Positions 1 to 5,013 of a stretch of DNA of 5,013 nucleotides are shown piece after piece (position 1 is the first letter of the stretch; every line of letters starts with the position of its first letter). Source of the DNA: Candidatus Omnitrophota bacterium (GTDB lineage: Bacteria > Omnitrophota > Gorgyraeia > Gygaellales > Profunditerraquicolaceae); NCBI GenBank assembly GCA_018825725.1, contig JAHKBC010000097.1, positions 1 through 5,013 of the forward strand. Reading direction: 5' to 3'. The notes below the pieces were generated by a model, which had not been told where the DNA came from, ran no database searches, and saw only the letters and a list, made by a program, of their open reading frames with translations. Made by a program: the position numbers and the translations under genes.

Positions 1-1
1 A

Positions 2-2386
2 ATTGAAGATAAGTTGGAAAGTTTCCCGAGAGTTAGCGGAGAAAAAGAGGTTTATTTTTCCCAGCGCCTTAATAGATTGTTTAAAGATGCGGAAAAAGAA
101 GCCCAGGAGTTGCATGATGAGTTTATTTCCGGAGAGCATATTATACTGGCTGCAGTTTTAGACTCGGACTCGGTAATCTATAGTGAATTTAAACGCCTGG
201 GTATTGATAAGAATAAATTGTTTTCGGCGTTAGCTCCTATTCGGGGTAATCAGCGGGTTACTGATGAAAACCCGGAGAATAAATACAAGCCTCTTGAGAA
301 GTACGGACGGGACCTGACAGAATTGGCTAACCGGGGAAAGCTCGATCCGGTTATCGGAAGGGATGATGAAATTCGCCGGCTTATTCAGGTAATCTTGCGC
401 CGCACAAAGAACAACCCGGTATTAATAGGCGAGGCCGGAGTTGGTAAGACTGCTATTGTTGAGGGGTTAGCCCAGCGCATAGTACAACGAGATGTTCCCG
501 AGGGCTTGAAAAATCGTAAAGTCATTGTTTTGGATATGGGAAGTTTAGTTGCCGGAACTAAGTTTCGCGGAGAATTTGAAGATAGGTTAAAAGCTATACT
601 TAAAGAAGTTGAGTCTAAGGCAGGGGAGGTAATTCTTTTTATAGATGAGCTGCATACGCTAGTCGGCGCCGGCAGCGCAGAAGGGGCAGTGGATGCTTCC
701 AATATGCTTAAACCCGCTTTAGCCAGAGGAATGCTTCGTTGTATAGGAGCTACTACGCTTAGTGAATACCGTAAACATATAGAGAAGGATGCTGCCCTGG
801 AGCGCCGGTTTCAGCCGATTTACGTTGACCAGCCCAGCGTTGAAGATACTATTGCCATATTAAGAGGGTTAAAAGAGCGTTACGAGCTTTATCATGGAGT
901 AAGGATTAAAGATAGCGCTCTGATTGCCGCTGCCACATTATCCAGCCGGTATATCACGGAAAGGTTTCTACCGGATAAAGCTATTGATTTGATTGATGAA
1001 GCAGCTAGCCGGTTGAGGATGGAGATTGATAGCAAGCCTCAGGAATTAGATGAGGCTGACCGCAGGATTATGCAGCTGGAGATTGAGCGCCAGGCTTTAA
1101 AAAAGGAAAAAGATAAAAATTCCCTGGAGCATCTAAAAAGTTTAGAGAAGGAATTAGAGGGTTTAAAAGAAAAGAGCAAGGAATTGACCCTGAAATGGAG
1201 TAAGGAGAAGGAATTTATTTTAGATGTAAGAAGGATTAAAGAAGAGATTGAAGACGCCAAAAAAGAAGAGAAGCTAGCTGAGAAGAAAGCAGATTTGACC
1301 AGGGTAGCTGAAATCCGTTACGGAAAGATGCGGGATTTAGAAGCTAAACTTCAAGCTTCCAGCAAAAAATTAGCAGAGTTGCAAAAACAAGGCTTGTTGT
1401 TGAAGGAGGAGGTTGATGAGGATGATATAGCCAGGGTAGTTTCCAAATGGACAGGGGTACCCTTGACTAAGTTAATTGAAGGCGAAACTCAGAAACTCTT
1501 AAAGATGCAGGAGAGGATTAAAGATCGAGTCGTCGGCCAGGATGAAGCTGTTGAACTTATTTCATCCAGTATCCGGCGTTCGCGTAGCGGATTAGCTGAT
1601 CCGCATCGGCCTGTGGGAGTATTTATCTTCGTTGGCCCTACCGGAGTAGGTAAAACCGAATTAGCCAAGTCCTTAGCCTGGTTTCTTTTTGATGATGAGC
1701 AGGCCATAGTGCGTATAGATATGTCTGAATATATGGAGAAACATTCTGTTTCGCGGCTTATCGGCGCCCCTCCGGGATATGTGGGTTATGAAGAGGGCGG
1801 GCAATTAACCGAGGCTGTGCGCAGGAGGCCTTATTCGGTGGTTTTATTTGATGAGATTGAAAAGGCTCATCCGGATGTTTTTAATGTACTCTTGCAGATA
1901 TTTGATGATGGAAGATTAACTGATGGCCAGGCAAGGCAGGTCAACTTTCGTAATGCTGAAATTATTATGACTTCAAATCTGGGTACGCAGCGTATTGAGA
2001 GTACGGATACACGGGAAAAGATAAAGAGCATTATTGATGAGGAATTAAAGGCTAATTTTCGGCCGGAATTCTTAAATCGCGTAGACGAGACGATTATCTT
2101 TAATTATCTTGGCCAGAAAGACATGGCAAAGATAATAAGTATCCAGTTAGGGCTGATTAAGGCCAGGCTAAAAGAGAATAATCAAGTGGATTTGGTGGTT
2201 AGTGATAAGGTGGTTGAATACTTGGCCCAAACAGGTTTTGATCCGGTTTTTGGGGCAAGGCCCCTTAAACGCCTTATCCAGAAGAAAATTGTAGATAATC
2301 TTGCTTTAGAGATACTGGAAGGCAGGATTAAGCCTCAGAGTAAAGTCACGGTAAATATTAGGGATAAAGAGGTTGTTTTTAGTTAA
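2..2386 (+). CDS. clpB: ATP-dependent disaggregase ClpB (Hsp100), 5' partial
   Basis: ClpB is a hexameric AAA+ unfoldase that threads aggregated proteins through its central pore and works with DnaK/DnaJ/GrpE in the cytoplasm. The frame is open to the window edge, with four codons (IEDK) before the TTG at 14, so that TTG is not the real start. Against E. coli ClpB (857 aa) about 65 N-terminal residues are missing and 794 are visible. Counting from base 2: second Clp_N repeat about 20-85; Walker A1 GEAGVGKT 143-150; pore-loop aromatic F188 in KFRGEFED (Tyr in E. coli); Walker B1 ending D215-E216; arginines in ALERRF 268-269; coiled-coil middle domain about 346-461; Walker A2 GPTGVGKT 545-552; pore loop GYVG 592-595; Walker B2 LFDE 615-618; sensor TSNLG 657-661; NFRPEFLNR with R693; sensor-2 GARPLKR 751-757. 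The full-length middle domain and the lack of a ClpP-binding IGF/IGL-type loop mark it as ClpB rather than ClpA or ClpC. All key residues are present. Its promoter lies outside the window. Confidence 0.97.
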   Translation: MEDKLESFPRVSGEKEVYFSQRLNRLFKDAEKEAQELHDEFISGEHIILAAVLDSDSVIYSEFKRLGIDKNKLFSALAPIRGNQRVTDENPENKYKPLEKYGRDLTELANRGKLDPVIGRDDEIRRLIQVILRRTKNNPVLIGEAGVGKTAIVEGLAQRIVQRDVPEGLKNRKVIVLDMGSLVAGTKFRGEFEDRLKAILKEVESKAGEVILFIDELHTLVGAGSAEGAVDASNMLKPALARGMLRCIGATTLSEYRKHIEKDAALERRFQPIYVDQPSVEDTIAILRGLKERYELYHGVRIKDSALIAAATLSSRYITERFLPDKAIDLIDEAASRLRMEIDSKPQELDEADRRIMQLEIERQALKKEKDKNSLEHLKSLEKELEGLKEKSKELTLKWSKEKEFILDVRRIKEEIEDAKKEEKLAEKKADLTRVAEIRYGKMRDLEAKLQASSKKLAELQKQGLLLKEEVDEDDIARVVSKWTGVPLTKLIEGETQKLLKMQERIKDRVVGQDEAVELISSSIRRSRSGLADPHRPVGVFIFVGPTGVGKTELAKSLAWFLFDDEQAIVRIDMSEYMEKHSVSRLIGAPPGYVGYEEGGQLTEAVRRRPYSVVLFDEIEKAHPDVFNVLLQIFDDGRLTDGQARQVNFRNAEIIMTSNLGTQRIESTDTREKIKSIIDEELKANFRPEFLNRVDETIIFNYLGQKDMAKIISIQLGLIKARLKENNQVDLVVSDKVVEYLAQTGFDPVFGARPLKRLIQKKIVDNLALEILEGRIKPQSKVTVNIRDKEVVFS

Positions 2387-2391
2387 TCCAG

Positions 2392-2419
2392 TTGACACTA
2401 GAAGTTTATATGCTAAAAT
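2392..2419 (+). promoter_or_regulatory. sigma70-type promoter for hrcA-grpE(-dnaK)
   Basis: A perfect -35 TTGACA (2392-2397) is followed, 16 bp later, by a -10 TAAAAT (2414-2419; 5 of 6 consensus). The -10 is preceded by TGC (2411-2413), an extended -10 element. It sits in the 42-bp gap between the clpB stop and hrcA. The expected transcription start is about 2425-2427, only 2-4 bases before the hrcA ATG. This suggests hrcA-grpE can be transcribed independently of clpB, although no terminator after clpB is visible and read-through is also likely. The promoter elements are seen directly; activity is inferred. Confidence 0.72.
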
Positions 2420-2428
2420 TATAGGGTT

Positions 2429-3172
2429 ATGGTAAGGATAGTGGATCATAGTAATAGAAAAAAGAAGGTGCTGGCAGCAACTGTAATTGCCCATATTCGT
2501 AATGGCGAGCCGGTTAGTTCCCAGGAGTTGGCTAATGATTTTGGCTTAAGTTCAGCTACAATCAGGAGCATATTGGCTGAGCTGGAAGAAGAGGGATATC
2601 TTTCTCATCCCCACACCTCCGCAGGCAAGGTTCCCAGTTCCCAGGGGTACCGGTATTACGTGGATTTTCTGATGGAGGAGTCTGCGCTTTCTGAGGAAGA
2701 AAAGAATACTATAATCCGCCAATACTACCGAAATAGAAGCAAATCCTTGGATGATATTCTGGAGGCGACTTCGGATTTGGTAGCTGAAATTACTCACTAT
2801 GCAACAATTGTTTCTTCTTCCCAGTGGCAGGATAAGATATTCCTGCGGGGCTTAAGTAATATCATCCGCCAGCCGGAGTTTAAAGATGTGGAGAGGTTGG
2901 CTTCAGTTTTAAGGCTATTGGAAGAAAAAAGAAAGCTGATGGAAATTATAAATAAGGAGTTGGAGAGGCCGTTAAAGGTCTATATAGGCGAAGAGATGGG
3001 TTGTCCCGAAATTAGCGATAGTTGTTCTTTGGTCATCTCTACTTATTCTATCGGCAAGAAAGATAAGGGCAGGATTGCGGTATTGGGACCCAGCCGGATG
3101 AGCTATGAACAAACATTCTCTAACCTGGGTTTTATTTCAGCTACATTAACTCATTTATTGGAAGATTTTTAA
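2429..3172 (+). CDS. hrcA: heat-inducible transcription repressor HrcA, short form
   Basis: HrcA binds the CIRCE operator and represses chaperone operons; GroEL helps keep it folded in characterised species. The 247-aa product has the N-terminal winged helix-turn-helix at about 9-75 (EPVSSQEL 27-34, SSATIRSILAELEEEGYL 41-58, HTSAGKVPSSQGYRYYVDFL 62-81). Its C-terminal part matches the end of the family (RQPEFKDV 147-154, SLVISTYSIG 200-209, AVLGPSRMSYEQ 217-228). Usual HrcA is about 340 aa. Comparison with B. subtilis HrcA shows about 100 residues missing after TIVSSS (126-131), covering the first part of the GAF-like domain and the inserted dimerisation domain. The frame is intact, so this is a shortened protein and not an obvious frameshift. 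The ATG at 2429 is the first possible start after an in-frame stop (2414-2416). No good ribosome binding site precedes it; GTG 2441 is an alternative, with AAGGA only 2 bases upstream. grpE begins one base after the stop. Confidence 0.9.
   Translation: MVRIVDHSNRKKKVLAATVIAHIRNGEPVSSQELANDFGLSSATIRSILAELEEEGYLSHPHTSAGKVPSSQGYRYYVDFLMEESALSEEEKNTIIRQYYRNRSKSLDDILEATSDLVAEITHYATIVSSSQWQDKIFLRGLSNIIRQPEFKDVERLASVLRLLEEKRKLMEIINKELERPLKVYIGEEMGCPEISDSCSLVISTYSIGKKDKGRIAVLGPSRMSYEQTFSNLGFISATLTHLLEDF
3160..3164 (+). promoter_or_regulatory. ribosome binding site of grpE
   Basis: GGAAG lies 9 bases before the ATG at 3174, inside the last codons of hrcA. It is a moderate Shine-Dalgarno match. With only one base between the hrcA stop and the grpE start, translational coupling is likely. 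This site supports the ATG at 3174 as the grpE start. Confidence 0.5.
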
Positions 3173-3173
3173 T

Positions 3174-3743
3174 ATGGAAAAGCATAAGCACGATAATAAT
3201 AATGATAAGGAAGAGGTAAAGGTAGAGGCAGAGAAAAACACCAATGATTCTGCAGATAAAACCATTACGATAGCAGAGGCTGAGTATAACCAATTAAAGC
3301 AAGATGCGCAAAAAGCCCAGGAGAATTGGGATAAATTTTTAAGGCTGCAGGCGGATTTTGATAATGCCCGCAAGCGCTGGGAGCGGGACAGGCAGGATGT
3401 TTTACGTTATGGCAATGAAGATCTTATCCGTGACGTGCTTAATGTTATCGATGATTTGGAGCGCAGCCTGGAGTTGGCTCAAGGAAAACATGAAGATTTT
3501 ACTGCTTTTTTAAAAGGAGTAGAGATGATTTTATCTCATCTTTATGACCTTTTAAAAAGGTACGGTGTAAAGCATATTGAGGCCAAGGGTAAGATATTTG
3601 ACCCTAATTATCACGAGGCCTTGATGCAAATAGATAATAATGATGCGCCCGAGAACTCCATTATCGAGGAGTTGCAAAAGGGGTATTTATTAAACGATAA
3701 GGTTATAAGGACGACAAAAGTTAAGGTATCTAAGAAGGGCTAG
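3174..3743 (+). CDS. grpE: nucleotide exchange factor GrpE
   Basis: GrpE is a cytoplasmic homodimer that opens the DnaK nucleotide-binding cleft to release ADP; in some species it also acts as a thermosensor. The 189-aa product has the family layout: a charged, Asn/Asp/Lys/Glu-rich, probably disordered N-terminus (1-30); a long dimerising helix (about 33-100) with NWDKFLRLQADFDNARKRWERD at 51-72 (a GrpE hallmark); the four-helix-bundle region with LKGVEMILSHLYDLLKRYGV (113-132); and the C-terminal beta-wing with FDPNYHEAL (142-150) and ENSIIEELQKGYLLNDKVIR (160-179). The length is normal for the family. It follows hrcA by one base and is presumably cotranscribed. Oddly, its last seven codons plus stop are repeated 78 bp downstream in the same frame (see the repeat entries). 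Two in-frame stops (TAG 3741, TAA 3765) separate the copies, so the second copy is not translated from this start. Confidence 0.97.
   Translation: MEKHKHDNNNDKEEVKVEAEKNTNDSADKTITIAEAEYNQLKQDAQKAQENWDKFLRLQADFDNARKRWERDRQDVLRYGNEDLIRDVLNVIDDLERSLELAQGKHEDFTAFLKGVEMILSHLYDLLKRYGVKHIEAKGKIFDPNYHEALMQIDNNDAPENSIIEELQKGYLLNDKVIRTTKVKVSKKG
3721..3743 (+). repeat. direct repeat copy 1 (grpE 3' end)
   Basis: These 23 bases are the last codons and stop of grpE (encoding VKVSKKG-stop together with the preceding base frame). They match 3799-3821 at 20 of 23 positions; the differences are T/C at repeat position 11, G/C at 19 and G/A at 23. The offset is 78 bp, a multiple of three, so both copies lie in the same frame. 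A GC-rich palindrome begins almost directly after this copy. Confidence 0.85.
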
Positions 3744-3744
3744 A

Positions 3745-3765
3745 ACTCCGCACATAGTGCGGAGT
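3745..3765 (+). repeat. inverted repeat 1: perfect 9-bp stem, 3-base loop
   Basis: ACTCCGCAC (3745-3753) and GTGCGGAGT (3757-3765) are perfect reverse complements around ATA. The palindrome begins two bases after the grpE stop. No T-run follows on either strand, so a standard intrinsic terminator is unlikely. It could be an mRNA-stabilising or processing hairpin, or a copy of a small palindromic repeat family. The structure is seen directly; the function is unknown. Confidence 0.8.
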
Positions 3766-3769
3766 AAAT

Positions 3770-3796
3770 AAGCCATAAACACCAGAGGCATGGCTT
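3770..3796 (+). repeat. inverted repeat 2: 7-bp stem, 13-base loop
   Basis: AAGCCAT (3770-3776) and ATGGCTT (3790-3796) pair around a 13-base loop. CTTT follows the 3' arm, so this is at best a very weak terminator. It fills the space between the first palindrome and the second copy of the grpE tail. Confidence 0.5.
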
Positions 3797-3798
3797 CT

Positions 3799-3821
3799 TT
3801 AAGGTATCCAAGAAGGCCTAA
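3799..3821 (+). repeat. direct repeat copy 2 (grpE tail relic)
   Basis: This is a 20-of-23 match to the grpE 3' end. In the grpE frame it reads FKVSKKA followed by two stops (TAA TAA, 3819-3824), close to the true tail KVSKKG-stop. It is noncoding as arranged, because two stops lie upstream in frame. It looks like a duplicated remnant of the gene end. Either copy could be the ancestral terminus. Confidence 0.85.
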
Positions 3822-3827
3822 TAAACC

Positions 3828-3848
3828 GAGTCCCGCTGCGCGGGATTT
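3828..3848 (+). repeat. inverted repeat 3: GC-rich hairpin
   Basis: TCCCGC (3831-3836) pairs with GCGGGA (3840-3845) around TGC. As RNA the stem extends to 9 bp with one A-U and two G-U pairs (3828-3830 with 3846-3848). The 3' side reads ATTTCG, so only three T residues follow the GC core. It could act as a weak transcription attenuator before dnaK, but the T-run is too short to call it a terminator with confidence. It begins six bases after the second grpE-tail copy. Confidence 0.65.
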
Positions 3849-3854
3849 CGCTAA

Positions 3855-3872
3855 ATGCGCCTAACGGCGCAT
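3855..3872 (+). repeat. inverted repeat 4: perfect 7-bp stem, TAAC loop
   Basis: ATGCGCC (3855-3861) and GGCGCAT (3866-3872) are perfect reverse complements around TAAC. The hairpin ends 10 bases before the dnaK Shine-Dalgarno sequence, leaving the ribosome site free. It may stabilise the 5' end of a processed dnaK transcript. The function is inferred only. Confidence 0.7.
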
Positions 3873-3882
3873 ATGTGTACTC

Positions 3883-3890
3883 AAAGGAGG
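3883..3890 (+). promoter_or_regulatory. strong ribosome binding site of dnaK
   Basis: AAAGGAGG ends 8 bases before the ATG at 3899, a near-ideal Shine-Dalgarno sequence and spacing. It fixes the dnaK start. It is much stronger than the sites before hrcA and grpE, which fits the need for more DnaK than repressor or exchange factor. Confidence 0.9.
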
Positions 3891-3898
3891 GTAGTAAA

Positions 3899-5013
3899 AT
3901 GGCAAAAGTAATCGGAATTGACTTAGGAACTTCAAATTCAGCAGCAGCAATTATGGAAGGCGGAAGGCCGGTAATCATACCATCGGCAGAAGGCGCTGGC
4001 GTTGCTTCAGGCAAAGCCTTTCCTTCTTACGTTGCTTTTACTAAAGATAATCAGAGATTAGTTGGCGAACCTGCCAGGCGCCAGGCAGCTATCAATGCCG
4101 AAGGAACTATTTTTGCCGCTAAGCGCAAGATGGGCCAGGATTATCATTTCAAGGTTTATGGCAAAGAATATACGCCGCAACAGATCTCTGCGTTTATCTT
4201 GCAGAAGATTAAACAGGATGCCGAGAGCTACCTGGGGGATAAAATAGAAGAGGTCGTGATTACCTGTCCTGCTTATTTTGACGATAATCAGAGGCAGGCC
4301 ACCAAAGACGCAGGTGAAATTGCAGGCCTTAAGGTTTTACGTATAATCAATGAGCCTACGGCAGCATGTCTGGCTTATGGTTTGGAAAAATCCCAAAAAG
4401 AACAAAAAATCATGGTTTTTGATTTTGGTGGCGGCACTTTGGATGTTACGGTTATGGAGATGGCCCAAGGTGTTTTTGAAGTAAAAGCAACTCATGGCGA
4501 TACTCAACTCGGCGGCACAGATATGGATAATGTGCTTATAGAATATATTGCCAGTGAATTCAAAAAAGAATCCGGCATAGACTTACGAAATGACAAAATG
4601 GCCATGATGCGTTTAAAGGAAGGCGCGGAAAAGGCAAAAATAGAATTATCATCGAGTATGAATACGGACATCAACCTTCCTTTTATTACAGCCGATGCCT
4701 CAGGGCCGAAGCACCTTACTATGAGTATCAGCCGGGCAAAGCTCGAGGACCTGGTTAATCCGATCATTGATCGTTGCCGCGCGCCTATGCAATCGGCATT
4801 AAAGGATGCCAAGCTGACCCCCCAGGAGATTGATCGGGTGATAATGGTCGGCGGCCCTACCCGTATGCCCGTAGTTCAGAAATTTGTTGAGGATTATGTA
4901 GGCAAGAAGATTGAGCGCGGGATTGATCCTATGGAATGCGTGGCTTTAGGCGCAGCTGTTCAAGCCGCAATCATCAAAGGCGACATGAAAGATGTGTTGC
5001 TCTTGGATGTTAC
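3899..5013 (+). CDS. dnaK: molecular chaperone DnaK (Hsp70), 3' partial
   Basis: DnaK is the ATP-driven Hsp70 chaperone, served by GrpE and (elsewhere) DnaJ, and it delivers aggregates to ClpB. 371 codons are visible, covering the whole nucleotide-binding domain up to the interdomain linker VLLLDV (366-371). The substrate-binding domain lies beyond the window. Seen in order: phosphate-1 motif [10 protein letters not shown] (5-14); catalytic lysine K75 in [23 protein letters not shown] (124-139); IINEPTAA (149-156); phosphate-2 motif [10 protein letters not shown] (174-183) with T180; GGTDMD (205-210); [14 protein letters not shown] (238-251); adenosine motif [12 protein letters not shown] (316-327). 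Compared with E. coli it lacks about 24 residues between KRKMG and TPQQISA, as in Bacillus DnaK. The usual AEG-xRTTPS loop is replaced by a version five residues longer, ending GKAFPS (30-43). The start is set by the strong ribosome binding site. Expression comes from the hrcA promoter or from an unseen one; no convincing promoter was found in the spacer. Confidence 0.97.
   Translation, partial: MAKVIGIDLGTSNSAAAIMEGGRPVIIPSAEGAGVASGKAFPSYVAFTKDNQRLVGEPARRQAAINAEGTIFAAKRKMGQDYHFKVYGKEYTPQQISAFILQKIKQDAESYLGDKIEEVVITCPAYFDDNQRQATKDAGEIAGLKVLRIINEPTAACLAYGLEKSQKEQKIMVFDFGGGTLDVTVMEMAQGVFEVKATHGDTQLGGTDMDNVLIEYIASEFKKESGIDLRNDKMAMMRLKEGAEKAKIELSSSMNTDINLPFITADASGPKHLTMSISRAKLEDLVNPIIDRCRAPMQSALKDAKLTPQEIDRVIMVGGPTRMPVVQKFVEDYVGKKIERGIDPMECVALGAAVQAAIIKGDMKDVLLLDV

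Noticed and set aside
14..16. TTG as the start codon of clpB
   Set aside because: The frame stays open to the window edge, and the sequence before it aligns with the ClpB N-terminal domain, so the true start is upstream of the window.
250..262. Internal translation start for a short ClpB isoform, as at Val149 of E. coli
   Set aside because: The aligned valine codon is GTT, not a start codon, and no Shine-Dalgarno sequence is placed for a nearby ATG or GTG.
2516..2643. 10-base repeat AGTTCCCAGG twice in hrcA
   Set aside because: It encodes SSQ in two conserved parts of the winged helix with the same codons; this is adequately explained by coding.
3744..3824. grpE extended by stop-codon read-through into the second tail copy
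   Set aside because: Two in-frame stops (TAG 3741-3743 and TAA 3765-3767) intervene, and the intervening codons resemble no GrpE sequence. GrpE is already full length at the first stop.
3770..3848. Intrinsic terminator between grpE and dnaK
   Set aside because: Hairpins at 3770-3796 and 3828-3848 are followed by only three T residues each, with no proper U-tract, so termination cannot be claimed.
3873..3901. FourU or ROSE-type RNA thermometer at dnaK
   Set aside because: No run of U residues or other sequence complementary to the AAAGGAGG ribosome site is found nearby; the site appears unpaired next to hairpin 4.
4062..4247. Plus-strand 61-codon frame inside dnaK
   Set aside because: It is out of frame within the conserved DnaK nucleotide-binding domain and its product is an Arg-rich sequence with no family features.
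4504..4812. Minus-strand open frame of 102 codons, and the other minus-strand frames (385-702, 1039-1260, 1489-1707, 2306-2494, 2552-2797, 3155-3373, 3799-4014)
   Set aside because: All lie mostly or wholly opposite strongly recognised genes, have low-complexity Ser/Leu/Phe-rich products and show no ribosome sites or family resemblance. They are shadows of the real frames.

Overview
The window holds a bacterial heat-shock chaperone locus, all on the plus strand: clpB (5' end cut by the window edge) - hrcA - grpE - dnaK (3' end cut by the window edge). The order hrcA-grpE-dnaK is a classic arrangement, and in many bacteria dnaJ follows, but that lies outside this window. The base composition looks moderate (roughly mid-40s % GC by eye, not counted). 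DnaK lacks the stretch of about 24 residues that E. coli-type DnaK carries early in the nucleotide-binding domain, so it resembles Bacillus-type DnaK there. It also has an unusual AEG-to-FPS loop. No housekeeping marker allows a firm assignment. The locus fits an anaerobic or uncultured bacterial lineage (Omnitrophota-like is only a guess).

Layout. Bases 1-2386 encode most of the disaggregase ClpB. A 42-bp gap (2387-2428) holds a strong-looking sigma70-type promoter (TTGACA, 16 bp, TGC-TAAAAT). Its predicted transcription start falls almost on the hrcA ATG. hrcA (2429-3172) encodes an unusually short form of the heat-shock repressor. grpE (3174-3743) follows after one base. A 155-bp spacer (3744-3898) then separates grpE from dnaK. 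It contains four inverted repeats and a second copy of the last 23 bases of grpE, and ends in a strong Shine-Dalgarno sequence. dnaK (3899-5013) is visible as far as the linker that joins its two domains.

How the genes work together. HrcA normally represses chaperone operons and is itself kept folded by chaperones, which gives feedback on stress. GrpE is the nucleotide-exchange factor for DnaK. DnaK works with ClpB to resolubilise aggregated protein. The coding content is ordinary. The parts worth a second look are the shortened HrcA, the near-leaderless hrcA promoter arrangement, the grpE tail duplication with palindromes before dnaK, and the DnaK loop variant. No CRISPR array, insertion sequence, tRNA or rRNA was seen.
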